NCBI GenBank assembly: GCA_902651635.1 | Contig: CACRSC010001917.1 | Location: 543,977-607,976 of the forward strand | Length of the DNA: 64,000 nucleotides | DNA from: Mastigamoeba balamuthi | Taxonomy: Eukaryota > Evosea > Mastigamoebida > Mastigamoebidae | Direction of reading: 5' to 3' | Shown: piece after piece, positions 9,668 through 21,986 of the stretch | Numbering within the stretch: position 1 is the stretch's first letter | Layout of the letters: the number at the start of each line of letters is the position of its first letter | Notes under the pieces: model-generated | Databases searched by the model: none | What the model saw: the letters and a program-made list of their open reading frames with translations, nothing else | What the model was told of the DNA's origin: nothing | Translations under genes and position numbers: made by a program

Positions 9668-11045
9668 ATGGAACTCGAGGTGATGGCTGAGATGCTCCAG
9701 CTGCCCGAGGCCTCCCTGGACTGGAGGACACGCGACAACATAACAAAGTTCATCACCTCTGCTCTCGTCACTGCCGCAGAGTGGCTTCTGGGTGGCCGGT
9801 TCGAGTTCAGTCACATCTTTGACTGGGAGGAGGACGTGCCGACCAACGTCGACTGGATTGTCGCCAAGGGTGTTTTGTCTGCTGCTATCAGTGTGGTGCC
9901 CGTTTTGTGTGATGTTTGCTGCAACACCCTGGCTCCCATTGAGGTGCGTTTCGATTCACTGGCTGCCCTGCACGCTGCATTTAGAGCCCTGGGAGAAGAC
10001 GAGACAGTGGAAGAGGAGTACTGCAGATGGTACGAGGAGGCCAGCACTGTGCTCCTCTCCTCACACTGCCGCCTGGGCGACTCGTCGCCCCTGGCCCTTC
10101 TCGATGTCACCACACTGCATGGAATCCTGAAGTCCTCACGCAGCAAGTGGCAGGTACTACTGGAAGCCTACAGGGGTGCTCTGCTCTCGCTGATATCAAG
10201 CAAAGTTGACGATCCCCTCGCTCGTCTGCCAGCCAGGACTCTCAGACTGAACCGTGATGACACCACAAATGACTGCAACGATAAAGAGATCGAGGCTGCG
10301 TTACTTCATTCAGTGCAAGCTACGCAGCTACTCAATGCAATTGCCCTTGATGGTTTAGTAGACATAGCCCGGTCGAGAGGGCACAAAGAGCAGCTGTGTG
10401 TACAGTGGCTTCAGAACGAGGAGTTGACCGGTGTTGTGGCGGCAGGGCACCTCTGTGAGCTCAACAAAGAGGAGGTATCAGCAGCAGCTCTGTGCCGCTT
10501 GGGCTCCTCTCTCAGTGAAGAGGATGCACAGGCACACTCACTTCATTTCCTCTTCTGCCTCTTCGCGGACTCAGAGATGGCCCCGTTCTTCAGAGGTACA
10601 CTTGTATTCTGTCCAACAATTGATCTCTGATCGCGAGACAGAGCTGGTTCTGTGCAGGTGGCTATCGTGCTGCCCAGTTAAGGCGATCCAGATGGGGCTT
10701 GTCATCCCAGAATTGTCCAAGTTGAGACTGGAGGGTATGTGCCAAGTGCTGCACTGCTTCCTTGCACAGCTCCTGCCCGAGATAACACCAGGTTGATGTA
10801 CCTCATTGGCACCTTGCTGACAGTGTGCCACCAGACCCGCAGGTGAAGCACCAGTGGAGCTCCCTCAGCCCAGAAACTCAGCAATTGCTCAGGGCTGCCA
10901 CAATCGTCATTGGAGACAAATGGTGAGAGATCCTAGGGAAATTCCCATCTGATTCATAAAATACAGGATGGCAGCGGGAATGCGCAATCTGATGCGGGAC
11001 ATGCACCTGCCAGAAACCCAGGAGCAGATGGTCACATTCGTAAGT
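9668..11045 (+). CDS. Unrecognised helical protein, several exons
   Basis: A first long exon runs from the ATG at 9668 for about 310 codons and is mostly helical, with acidic and Leu-rich stretches. Near 10596 it meets a donor (GAG|GTACAC). Later short exons are suggested by good signals: an acceptor CTGTGCAG near 10657, an exon containing LMYLIGTLLTVCHQTRR near 10795, and one starting after ATACAG near 10966 and ending at GTAAGT (11041). The true 3' end is not settled and approaches the TTC37 gene on the other strand. Helical repeats of armadillo/HEAT type are possible but not shown. Its first residues (MELEVMAE) echo the RELELMAE segment of the broken OB gene upstream, which may be chance. 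Confidence 0.4.
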
Positions 11046-11178
11046 TAGGCCATCTCAGTAAGAGGTGCCACACGTTCTCGGGTTTTTTGCCTGTGATTGG
11101 GTTTCAGCACAACACCGAGCTTTTGAGACTGCAACCACAAGATGAACGCAGACCCAACATTACGATGTGGCCTCGCCT

Positions 11179-14100
11179 TCAGAGGCAGCGGAGGAGGTCC
11201 TCCACTGGGAAGAGAGTCTGGGGCTGCTGTGGATCGCGGGGGCACTTGGATGCCTCAGTCTTGCAAATATAGGCAGCCTCCGCGAGCCCCGTAGCGCGGT
11301 ACACGGCCTCGAGTTCCCTCCACGCCGCTGCGGACCTCGGTTGCAAACGCAGCGCCTCCCTCAGTGCGACGGCAACCTCCCTTGCCCTCCCGCCTGCGGC
11401 GTGGCACCTCGCTACCTGCCTCTGCGCCGCTGCAACCCCCTCAGGCCACTCTGGCGACGACGACGACGCCTTCTCCAGCGCCCAGCGCGCCAGCACCATC
11501 GCCTGCTCTCCATGGCCGTCGCAGCTCAGCAGCCACGAGCTCGTATGCAGCGCCGACAGGATGGCCCAGTCGGGGCACGCGTGCGACGCGGCGCGTTCAC
11601 CCCGCAGGAGCGACACGTACGAGCCGCTCTTCACGCGCGCGAGTCCGAGGGCCTGCCAGCCCAGCGCGCTCGCGGGGTTCTCGTGCAGATGCCTCTGCAG
11701 GCTCCTCGCGCCGTCCTCCGCCGCTCCCGTCTCGATCTGCGCGATACCGCGCACCAGGTGCCTCCCGCGGACATCGGGAGACGCCTGAGAGAGCCCCGCG
11801 CTCAGCACGCCGGCTGCACGCATGTCGCCGGCCTCCAGCGCCACCTGCGCTGCTGCGCACCACAATCCTGCGTTGTCCGGTGACGAGTGCAGAGCGCGCT
11901 GTATCGCGCGCACCGCAGGCGCCCTGTCGCCGCGCGCGAGCGAGACCAGAGCGTTGGCCAGCTCCGTACGCGCTCCGGGGCCGCCGTTGGACGCCGCCGC
12001 CTGTGCGCCGTCGAAGTCGCGCATGGACGCCAGAACTAGCGCGAGCTTGCTCCACATGGCCTCTGACCTGAGCAGCTCAGCGGCCCCCGCGGTGTTCCCG
12101 GAGGCAATGAGCGCGCGGGCCAGCGACGCGGCCACGGCGGGGCGCTGCTGCGGCGTGCACTGTCCCAGGGCAGACGAGTACAGGCGCGCAGCCTCGTCAT
12201 GTCGTCCTACCAGGGCCGCGCAGTGCGCCTCGACAATCGAGGGCAGTGGGCCGTCGAGAGTCCCCGCCGCCCGAGCATCGCCCAGCACACGCGCAGCCTC
12301 GGTCGCCATTCCCAGGTCCGCCAGGACGCGCGCGTAGTTGAGCGAGAGCATACGCTTCACGCGGCCGGTCGGCGCCTCTTTCAGCGCAAGCGTCTTTCCC
12401 TGCTCTCCGGAGTTGCCCTCGGACTCGCTCTGCTCCCCCGTTGGCGTGCTGCTGTCCGCCTGCACGAGGGCTCTCTCGAGCACGTCGCGCGCGGCAGAGA
12501 CGAGGCCGAGGCACTCGAGCGAGTGCGCCAGGGTGTTGAGCGAGGCGGGACACGCAAGCCCGAGGTCGCCGAGGTGGCGCAGGGCAACCACAGAGTCGGC
12601 GTAGCGCTTTGCTGCGGCCCCCGCGCACATCCACCCGAGCCCCGCGAGAACCTCGGACGGCGCCCTCTCGGCCCCCTCGCTGCTGAGCTCCGCTGCCTGC
12701 TCGTACGCCTCCAGCGCGTACTGCAGCGACGACTTGGACGGCATCATTTCGCGCACGAGGCCCTGGCCGACCCAAGCTGGTCATCGCGCTGCCTGTGAGC
12801 CGCGCCGTGCGGGAATGGGACAGGCGTACAGATAGGCAGCGTGTGGTCGTTGTCCAGAGACTCGGAGAAGGCGTCCCACGCGAACTCGATGTCCCCGCAC
12901 TTGAGGGCGAGCGCTCCGAGCGTGGCCCACGTGCGGGGGTTGCGAGGGTCCTCCCTCAGGGCCTGCACGAGCGACTTCTGGCTCTCAGCGCTGTCCGACT
13001 GCATGAGCACGACGCCGAGCTGGTGCCACAGCGCCCCGGTGTGGGGAACACCGCTGCTGATCGCCTCGCGGAGCGCCTGCTCTGACCTCTGCAAGAGCTC
13101 CGCGCGCTGGGGGCCGCTCTCGAGGCGAGCCCGGTAGTACAGTGCGGCTGCCTGGTCAGAGCGCAGGCCAGCGCCCTCGTCGACATCGACCGCGTGCGCT
13201 GCCGCCTCGCTATAGGCCTCGACTGCGCGGTCGAGCATCGCCGCGGTCTCCTGGGACGGCTCCAGGTTGCCGAAGAACACGCACACGTCGCCCAGCAGCT
13301 TCCACGTGGCCTGCGTCGACGGGTCGCTAGCCGCGCAGTCCTCCGCGATCTCCGCCGCTTGGCGCACCGTCGCGGCGCACTGCGACACGAGGTTCGCTCG
13401 GAGCTCGGAGCGCGCTTGCAGCAGCAGCGCGTTCGCGAGCCCCACGCGGGCCGGTAGGCTGTCCGCTATCTCTCCCGCGAGAATGCCCTCGAAGCACGAG
13501 CGCGCGCTGTCCGCCAGGCCCAGCGCCAGGTTGATCGTCCCGATCTGGTACAGCGCCCCCGTGACGTCGCTGCTGGCGCCGACGCGCAGCTCGAGGGCCT
13601 TGGACGCGCACTTGAGCGCCGCAATGAGCTTGCCGTCGTGGCGATACGCCTCCGCGAGGGCCTCCCACGCCTCAGAGCTGTTGGGCAGCGAGCGCAGCGC
13701 GGTGCTGAGGCTCGTGGCCGCGTCCGAGTAGCGCGAGGCAGCGAGCTGCAGCATGCCGAGCCTCTGCCACGCCCACGCGCACGTGGACGACAGGCTCGCG
13801 TTACTCAGCGACGCGCTGGTGACCACCTGGCACAGCGACATCAGCTCCGCCGTCTGCCCGCTCTCATCGTACAGCCCGGCCAGAGTCTTCGCTGCCTCCT
13901 GCTCCAGTGGGTCTGTGCCAAGGCGCGCTTAGCGACTCTACGCAAAGGAGCAGAAGAGACGGGAGGAATACCGAGCGAAATGGCCTTCTGGAAGCACTGG
14001 ATGGCGCGAGGGGCCGCCCCTGACTGGACGTAGTACTTGCCGAGGAAGCAGAACGCTGTCGCGGCGCACTTGTAGTCGTTGGATAGCGTCCCGAGCCTCG

Positions 14101-15878
14101 CGGCCTGCATGAACTGCGCATGCGCGAACGCCTTGTCCGTCCTGCGCTCGCCGCCCGCCTCCCAGTACACCGTGCCCAGACGCAGCCTGTGCGTCGCGTT
14201 CATCTCATCCAGCTTCACCGCACGCTCCAACAGCGCCACGACAGTGTCGAACTCGGCCCCCGACAGGTGAGCGGCCCACCCCGCGCACGATGCCGCCCAC
14301 GCGCACGTGGGGTCCAGCTCCAGCACGTGCTCGGAGGCGCTGCGCGCGTCACCATACCTGTGGCCCTCGAGGGCCATCTCCGCTGTCCCGCGCAACGCGG
14401 CGACGTTGTCCGGCGCTGTCCGCAGCGCATCGGCGAAGGCGCTCACAGCCCCCGCCGCGTTGCCCAGGGCGGCGTGGGCTCTTGCGCGGGCGACGAGCAG
14501 GTTCGCTCTCGCATTGACGAGGCGCGACGAATCCGCGCGCTCGCGCTCCTCGCACTTGGCAAGGCCGGTGGTCACGTTCTCCAGCGACGCCGTGTGGTCG
14601 CCGAGGGCGCTACACACGCGCGCCAGAGACAGCCACCCGCTTACGGGGGCGCCATTCACGCGGAGCCCTGTGGCGAGGGCGCGCCGCGCGAGGGCGTTGG
14701 AGCGCGCAGCGGTCGCCTCTGAGACGCCCGGAGACCCCGCGGACGCTGCCAGCGCGACGCCGCCGAACGACCACGAGAAGCTGCGCGTGGGGAACGCGTG
14801 CATGAGCCTCTGGGCCAGCATTGACCGCTCCTCCTCGCTCATCTCTGGCGTTGGATATGAGTCAGAGGCGCGCGACGAGGGATCGACCACGCGTACCGTA
14901 CGCGTCCTCCTCGCCGAGGAGGAGCAGCGCCTCATAAGGAGCTGGGTGCTGAGGCTGTGCGCTGAGCATTCTCGAGGCCTCGCGGTGCAGCTCCGCGGCA
15001 GCCTGGGCCTTGTCGGGGGCCTCGCTGCGGCGCTTGAGCATGCGCAGTATGAGCTTGCCCCACATCTGCGCGACGTTGCCGTGCGCGTGCAGGGCGCTCG
15101 CGTGGGCGTAGAGCCCGTCGAGATCCGCGTCTGCTGCAGCCGAGCCCTTCTCGGCCGCCTCCTCCGCCCACGAGGCCGCGGACGTCCACAGGCCCAGCTC
15201 CTCGCCCGCCGACTCGCAGCCAGCTGCCGCCAGCTCTGCTGCCAGGCGCGAGGCTCGCAGCGCGTCGCCGGACCTGTGCAGAGCCTCTGCCAGCCTCCGC
15301 TTGGTCTCACGAGACTTGTCCGCCGGCAGTGCCCTGCGAGTATGTTAGTGGGATCCTCCATGCGAGAAGCAGGAGAGCAGAGAGAAGGCAGAATGAGAGT
15401 AGGTCGGAGTGAGACAGAGACAGAGACAATATGACAAGCGAGACAGTGAGACACAGAGACAGGGAAAGAGGGTGAGGCGCCGAGACACTGGGACGCAGAG
15501 GCACTGCGAGTGTGTGGGAGACTAACTTGACGAGGGACTCGTAGGCGGGGACCAGGTCCTGCCACCGCTCCTGCTTCAGCAGCAGCTCCGTCAACCCCTT
15601 ACCCCCGAACGCCAGTCAGTCGCACGCGGCAGCGCAGAGGTGGGATGCGAGAGTGGGTGGGGGTGTGCCTTCCAGGAGAGGGGGTTGGAGGGGTCGAGGG
15701 TGATGGCCTTGCGGTACGCCTGCTCGGCGGGAGCGTGCTCGCCCATCGAGGCCGCCGCCAGGCCGTACAGCACGCAGGCGTTGTAGTTGTCGCGGTCCTG
15801 CTTCAGCACCGCCGTGCAGCACTTGAGCGCCTCGCGCCACTCCTTGGCGTCGATCGCCTCGCGAGCCTTCTTCAACAT
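11179..15878 (-). CDS. TTC37: SKI3/TTC37 superkiller complex TPR scaffold
   Basis: SKI3 is the TPR scaffold of the Ski complex, which feeds mRNA to the cytoplasmic exosome for 3'-5' decay. The ATG at 15878 starts LKKAREAIDAKEWREALKCC...VLKQDRDNYNA, which closely follows the first TPR of animal TTC37 ([31 protein letters not shown]). The rest is a continuous series of TPR units to the stop at 11179, about 1,400 residues, near the usual length. At least five introns are needed. One near 12775 is well supported (GTACGCC...GACCAG, about 53 nt) and restores the TTC37-like WVGQGLV segment. Other introns lie near 15660, 15530-15330, 14880 and 13930. The start is 151 bases from the divergent gene at 16030. 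Confidence 0.9.
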
Positions 15879-16029
15879 TTCGCTTCGCGCAGACCAAAAC
15901 AAGACGGAATATCTTGGGGAGAGAATCCTGAAAGAGATATCAAGAGCAAATGCTTGATTTTTGATTTTCCTTTTAGGGCGATAGATTTTCGCCGGCACTG
16001 GTGTTCTTTCAAGGAAGGCTTGCTGCAGG
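15879..16029. promoter_or_regulatory. Probable shared divergent promoter
   Basis: Only 151 bases separate the TTC37 start (minus) from the orphan start at 16030 (plus). The interval is AT-richer than both genes and holds a T-rich run near 15957-15975. No defined motif is claimed. Confidence 0.4.
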
Positions 16030-16875
16030 ATGTCCACTCGCACAGAGAGGGTGTTCGCTGCTTTCCAGGGCCCCGTGCTGAGCGTCGGCTCGTCCGTGGT
16101 CCACATGTTCAGGTCGTACACTGCGGAGCTGCTGCTGCCCCGTCGCTGGCGCCGCGACAACCAGCTCAGCACTGGCTTCGTTCTGCGTGCATTGCAGACC
16201 GCCACAGCTCGCACCGACCCGGGTACTGCGGAGCCGCCGCTCCCGCTGATGTGCCCGTTGTGCGGCGACGTGCTCGCGATTTCGCACGTGCGCAAGGCTG
16301 CTGGCGACCTCCCAGACGACCTCGAGTGCTACTGTGCGACGGTGCGGTCGCACTGCACGTCCTCCAAGAGGCATTTGCACGCCCCGGCAATCGTGCTCGC
16401 GGTGGAGCTCAGGGGCGTTCTCGTGCTGAGCGAGCCGTTCTCTGTGTTCGCAAGGGCCCCCGGGAGGCAAAAGAAAGCCGCGTGCGAGCAGAGTGCGTCC
16501 AGCGAGCCTGGGTCTGTTGCTCTGTCGGCCGCGAGAGCACTAGACTGCCCGGTTGCCCCGTTCATCAGCGTCCCGCCATCTCTGCTTCCCCCAGGTGCGC
16601 ATCTGCAAATCCGGCGCAAGGCACAGTGTCTGACGGACATGCCAGCGGCGGTGGTCAGTGTGGAGGTGTGGGGCCCCTGCTTGATTTCTGGGCTGCCCCG
16701 CAATGCTTCCGAGATGGTGCCGGGAGCCGCGAGAGCACTCAGAGAACAGGTCGCCGGCTTCGTGCTCCAGAAGTCCTCCCTTTTGAGGGGTTCGCCTGAG
16801 TCAAGGTCACTCGTTTCTCACCGTGTTTTCTGGTCCAGACATGTCGATTGTTGTCCGGGTCTACCGGACACCTGA
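16030..16875 (+). CDS. Unrecognised protein with Cys/His cluster
   Basis: This ORF opens at the ATG at 16030 and needs no intron for 280 codons. Residues 70-120 carry a Cys/His cluster (CPLCGDVLAISHVR, then CYCATVRSHC and a nearby KRHLH), which could bind zinc. It is followed by strand-rich segments (APAIVLAVELRGVLVLSEPF, AVVSVEVWGP) that read like a beta-sandwich. The C-terminus is uncertain. A second frame from 16841 encodes a clean 53-residue segment (MSIVVRVYRTPEDAKRGK..., stop near 16999) that looks coding and could be the real last exon through a small intron near 16800-16840. No family is recognised. It might be a transcription-factor-like beta-sandwich, but that is a guess. Confidence 0.5.
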   Translation: MSTRTERVFAAFQGPVLSVGSSVVHMFRSYTAELLLPRRWRRDNQLSTGFVLRALQTATARTDPGTAEPPLPLMCPLCGDVLAISHVRKAAGDLPDDLECYCATVRSHCTSSKRHLHAPAIVLAVELRGVLVLSEPFSVFARAPGRQKKAACEQSASSEPGSVALSAARALDCPVAPFISVPPSLLPPGAHLQIRRKAQCLTDMPAAVVSVEVWGPCLISGLPRNASEMVPGAARALREQVAGFVLQKSSLLRGSPESRSLVSHRVFWSRHVDCCPGLPDT

Positions 16876-17195
16876 GGACGCTAAAAGAGGCAAGGTTGTC
16901 GGCAACCATTATATCAGGAACGTCATTCCAAATGCGATAGGCCGTGACATGGTGGACGCGGCTGCGCTTCTCGTTGAGTTTACCAACTGTAGGATGTAAA
17001 AAGAGTTGTATGCACTATAAAGTCCTATCCCGACCACATATTGTTCCAACAAGCCGGAAATTGTGTTCGGTTGCCGTTGTGGGCGCCGTCCCGCGCAGGA
17101 TTGTGTCATCGACTCTGTGTATCAGCGCTTCTGTGTGCAAGAGGGCACGGCAATACAGCAGCCATCAGGCGGGAAATGAAGAGAAGTTGCCCGTT

Positions 17196-17724
17196 TTATT
17201 TCTGCTGCTGCTGAGGAAGACCGTAGACAGCCGGCATTGCAGACTGCGGTTGCTGAGGCTGCCCGGTCTGCTGCATGCCCTGCCCTCTCTGCGCGTACTG
17301 GGGCTGCTGCTGCATTCCGGGAGCTCCCCTTCCCATCCCGCCACCAGGCATCGGCACATACGTTCCCCCAGCCCCTGCTGCCATCCTCGCCCCTGCCCCA
17401 GACGCAAGGCCAATCCCGGGAATGCCCAGAGCCGCGGTCAGGTTGGTGTAGCTTGCATCGCCCGCCGGGGGCATTGCCCCCCTCCCGCGCCCCCTCGAGC
17501 GCGCGGGCTGCGGGTGCTGCGACATCTGCTGCTGCACGTTGGCGGGTAGCTGCATCAGGCCGCGGTTCGGGTTGAACGACTGCGGCGAGACCGTGCGCTG
17601 GATGGTGGCGCCCTGCATGTTGACAGGGTTGCTGCTCACGGCGGCCATCTGCTGCAGCGCCTGGTGCAACATGGCGTTGGGGTTACCGGGCAGCGGCTGC
17701 TGGACGACAGGAGCGGAGACCTGC

Positions 17725-17790
<66 letters not shown>

Positions 17791-18884
17791 GCTTGGCGCA
17801 CGTACAGGTGCTGCTGGTGCTGCGCGGCGAGCTGTGCTGCCTGCATCGGGGTCATGGGCGTGATACCGGCCTGCTGGGGTGCCTGGGGGCCCTGCACGGC
17901 TGCGGCTGCGTTCTGCTGCATGACGATCTGGGGCATGCCTGGCACTCCCGTGCCCATGACGTGCTGGTGCCCGTGGGCGCCTGGGGACGCGGCGCTGTAC
18001 TGCCCGGCAGGAGACATCGACATGCGCTGCACGGTCGGGGGCATGGGGCGCGCGGGCAGCCGCAGCGCCCCGATCGCCTCGAGCATCTCGCGTATCTCCT
18101 TCTGCTCCTCCGACATCGGCGTGCGCGGGGCCGGAGAGACGGACGACGGCACAGGGGACGAGCCCTGCGGCGTCGTCTGCGGCGCCGTGTCGTACGACGG
18201 CGTCTGCGAGCGCCTGAAGTGGTTCTCGAACAGGCTGTGCGTCTCCGAGGCCAGGTCGCGCACGAGCTTGTTGTGCTCGACGAGCAGCATGTGCATGTTG
18301 GCGTCTGGCTGCACGCCTGCGTTCTCCATCTCCGGGTAGCACCTCGTCCCGATGATGTTGATCACTGGGCAGCGGCAAGGCAGAGGGCAGTGTCAGTCGC
18401 CCGACGGCAAGCGCGAGAGAGTCGTGTGCGCACGGCGCTCGCGCTGCTCGGGGTTGTCGTCGGACGGGGGCGCTGGGCGCTGCGGGGTAACGACGTAGTT
18501 GGCGAGGAGAGCGCCGCTCGACTTGGAGGTCTCGTCGCTGCGCGTTGTGCGGTGTATTCAGTCTCGCCTGTGGTCGCTCTGCGCAGGGAGGGAGTACTGC
18601 TGCACCTGAGCGACAGGCACAGCGCCGTCAGCACGTTCATGTCGTCCGTGAGGGCCTTCCTGCCACGCGGATGTGCGGTCTCGGTTATCGCGGTGGTTTC
18701 CGCGGGGGTTTGGTCTGAGGGCGAATGCAGAGGATGTGTGCCAGTTGGGGTTGAAGTGCGGGTTTTCGAGCCCGGTGGCGATGTTGCCCGCCAGCTGGCT
18801 CGCCTTGCGCGCTGTGCTGCGCATGGTCGACAGCGCCGTGCTCGCCTCCTGCGGCATCCCCATCATCGGCGCGGGCGTTGCCAT
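17196..18884 (-). CDS. PolyQ, low-complexity protein
   Basis: The ATG at 18884 opens an N-terminal helical exon (about 18884-18770). A middle exon follows (ALTDDMNVLTALCLSL, near 18640), and the long last exon starts near 18365 with helical text including LLVEHNKLVRDLASETHSLF. The second half is Gln/Pro/Met-rich, with an uninterrupted Gln run and an Arg/Gly (RSRGRGRG) patch, and ends at 17196. This composition is common in transcriptional coactivators (Mediator tail-type) and RNA-granule proteins, but no diagnostic domain is seen. It shares a 110-base divergent interval with the SLY1 homologue. Confidence 0.6.
17721..17789. repeat. CAG/CTG trinucleotide run encoding polyQ
   Basis: A run of CTG (with some CTGTTG) on the plus strand encodes about 23 Gln on the minus strand inside the polyQ gene. 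The mixing of CAG and CAA codons suggests selection on the protein as well as replication slippage. Confidence 0.9.
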
Positions 18885-18994
18885 TCGTTCGGCTCTCTGG
18901 GGTGGGGTCTTCTGAGCGCGCGAGAAGTGACCCAGATACCGGGCGAATCAAACAGATTTACGAATCTCCAAAATCTTTGTGTTTGTGGCTCGTG
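18885..18994. promoter_or_regulatory. Probable bidirectional promoter
   Basis: 110 bases lie between two head-to-head ATGs (18884 minus, 18995 plus). No TATA box is evident. The plus side contains an AT-rich patch (AGATTTACG...AAAATC) shortly before the SLY1 ATG. Confidence 0.4.
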
Positions 18995-21608
18995 ATGGCG
19001 GCTGTGGGCGATGTGTCGTTCAATGTGAGGGAGAGGCAGAAGGAGGCCCTCGAGCGCATGCTGCGCCTCTCCGACGACTCCGGCGCCGACGAGGCTCCCG
19101 AGTCCTCGGCGCCGCCGACGCCCGACCTCTGGAAAGTCCTCGTCTTTGACAAAACCGGCTCCGACATCATCTCGCTTCTCCTGCGCATCGGCGACATCCG
19201 CAAATGCGGCATCACTCTCACCCTGTCAGCGCTTCTCCCGTCGCTTCCGCTCCCGTCCTCCACGATTCTGACCGGGTTTTTTTCTTGTGATGCGATGCGG
19301 CGTGGCGTGGTCAATGGACCTGATACGTCATCGCCCGCTGCCGCGCTGCCCTGCGTATGCGAACTGCTGTGGCGGGCCCGCGTGCAGGAACATCAACTCG
19401 GAGCGGCACGCGATCGTGGACGCGCCGGCGGTGTACTTTGTGAGCCCGTCGCGCGAGAACATCCTGCGCGTGTGCCAGGACTGCGCCGCGGGGCTCTACG
19501 ACTCGCTCTACCTCAACTTCACGTCGTCCATCCCCAAGCAGATGCTCGAGGAGCTCGCAGCGACCACGCTCCAGTCAGCCTCTGTCCACAAGATCCAGCG
19601 GGTGCGCGGCAGCGAGGCGAGGCAGCGAGGGGCGCTGTGGAATTGCCCCGTGACGCGACGCAGGCATTTCTTGTGCTGCTGTTGACGCGAGATTTTTGGA
19701 ATCTGCAGGTTTACGACCAGTACACCAACTTCCTGTCGCTGGAGCCGGACCTGTTTGTCACGGGGATGGAGGACTCGTACGTGGCCTTCAACGACCCCGG
19801 CGTGTCGGACAGCGTCGCGCAGTGCCACGTCAATACTGTGGCCGAGTCGCTGCTTTCCGTCGTCATCACAATGGTGACTAATCTTCCCCCCGCCAGATTG
19901 GCCGGGCCATATCTTCTCACGTCATACGGGGATATGCTGCTTCCAGAAAATCCTGCCGATCATCAGGGCGCCCAGGAACTCCGCCGCCGAGCTCGTCGCC
20001 CAGGCTCTCAACGAAAAGCTCCAGAAGCTCATCCGCGAGGAGGGCATGTCCGCTGTCAGCTCCTCGTACCACCGCCCGCGTACGGAAGAAGATATCTCCC
20101 GATATCCAGAATTCTGACACGTCTCTGCAACGTCACTGCGCGGTGAAATCTCTCGTTCTGCCTCCCCCCTGCTGCAGTGCTGGTGATCATGGAGCGGAAC
20201 GAGGACCTGTCCGTGATGCTCGCGCACCCGTGGACCTACAGGGCGCTCGTACACGAGCTCCTCGGCATGGACCTGAACCGCGTTCGCCTGACGACGCGCG
20301 ACGGCGACAGCGAGAAGCACCACACGTACGACCTCGACTGCACGCAGCGGTTCTGGTCGCAGCACTGCGGGTCCCCGTTCCCCACGGTCGCCGTCGAGGT
20401 GCAGAACGAGGTCGCCGCGTACAAGGCCACCGTCGACGAGATCAACAAGCTGGCGGGCACCATGGGCGTGGACATCGAGCGCGACATGGACCAGGAGGAC
20501 CTCGCCGACAAGGGCCTTACCAAGGCACCGCCACCTCCCTCGCCCCTCGCAGGGCTCTCTCTCTCTCTCTCTCTCTCTGACGCGCATCGTACGGCAGTAC
20601 GTGGGTAAGCTACCGGAGCTGCGGGAGAGGAAGAAGGCGATCGACACGCACACGACGATCGCGACCGCGCTGCTGGAGCACATCAAGGCGCGCGAGCTGG
20701 ACACGTACGTGTTCCTCGAGGAGAGCCTGCTGACGCGCACGTACGTCGACCCCAAGGACGTCGTCGCGGCGCTCTCCAAGCCCAAGGCCGGCACCGCCGA
20801 GGACAAGCTCCGGCTCTATCTGATCTACTGCCTGACCACCAAGACGGCGCCGCCCCCGGAGCTCGCCAAGGCGATGGAGCAGGCGCTCGCGGATGAGGGA
20901 GCCAACGCCTCGGGCATTCTGGCGTTCATTCGCAAGACGCGCGCGCTGAGCGACGCGTTCGCCTCGCAGCAGTGGTCGTCGCAGCAGGCGCCTGGAAGCA
21001 GGGCAGCAGCAGCCGCGGCTGCCGGCGGGGGCTGGGGGGCCATCGGCGGGATGTTCGAGAAGATGTACGGGCTCGGAGTGCGGGCGCTGCAGCCCAAGAG
21101 CACCAACTACTACGTGACGCGCGTCGTTGACGCGCTGATGGACCTTCGCGGGGTGCAGATGGGAATCGAGGACTCGTACATCTACCTCGACCCCAAGGTT
21201 CGCCCGCCCCGTTGGGCAGGCACTTCGTAGACCGAGGGGGGCGCTAAGCATGTCTGTGCGCTGCGTTGCAGATCAGCAAGGGCCCCGCGCCCCGCAAGAC
21301 GACCCCGTTCAACGACGGCATTGTGTTCGTCATCGGCGGTGGCAACTACGTCGAGCACCAGAACCTGATGGATTATTGCAAGGTGAGTTTTCGGGGCCCC
21401 GCCCAAAGCCCGATGCAGCTCCGCAGACGGCACCTGACGATAATTGCGAACCCGCGGAACCCGCGAACAGCGGTCACAGGCTGCCGGGACGGCAGTGGGA
21501 GCAGCGTCGCTGGCGCCGTCCAAGAGGATCATCTACGGGACCACGGAGCTGCTTCACCCGACCGAGTTTATCAAGCAGCTCAACAAGCTGAGCTCGCCAG
21601 CACACTGA
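18995..21608 (+). CDS. SLY1: SLY1 (SCFD1), Sec1/Munc18 family SNARE regulator
   Basis: SLY1 binds syntaxin-5-type SNAREs and promotes ER-Golgi membrane fusion. The ATG at 18995 gives FNVRERQKEALERMLRL and DLWKVLVFDKTGSDIIS, matching human SCFD1 (IRERQ..ALKRMLNF, WKVLIYDRFGQDIIS). The following exons align in order: PAVYFVSPSRENI, VYDQYTNFLSLEPDLFV, ILPIIRAPRNSAAELVA, HPWTYRALVHELLGMDLNRV, LPELRERKKAIDTHTTIATA, FNDGIVFVIGGGNYVEHQNL and the final LHPTEFIKQLNKL. Introns lie near 19225-19380, 19605-19708 (R|VYDQ, phase 0), 19880-19930, 20090-20175, 20520-20595, 21197-21270 and 21381-21480. All principal SM-protein blocks are present, so the gene looks intact. Confidence 0.95.
20555..20579. repeat. 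(CT)n microsatellite in a SLY1 intron
   Basis: A run of about 12 CT dinucleotides just before the acceptor of the SLY1 intron. It doubles as an extended polypyrimidine tract. Confidence 0.9.
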
Positions 21609-21986
21609 GCACAGAAGTGGCCCAAAGCCAAACAGCAGAGGACCGTATGGACAAAACTGCTGTATTTTGATCTGGGTAGTGCATCACCCTATGAGAACGC
21701 GGAGAGTACTTAGGCGAGGAGGTGGCACCTGGCATGGGACCCCAGGGACACTTACCCGCCTTTATCCGTATCGCTCACTTCTGTGGACGAAAGTCCGACT
21801 AAGACCTCGGAGATCACTCTCAGAATGTTGACTGTAGACGACGTTGATGTAGGGAATTGCCACCTGATCATCGGATTGTCATTCTCATTCTTCAGCAGCG
21901 TGACCTCAGGATTTCTGATAAAATCACGCAAAAAGCAAGTGGAGGGCAAAGGATGGCCATGGCAGGGCTTAGTTTGTTTTTAAGTA

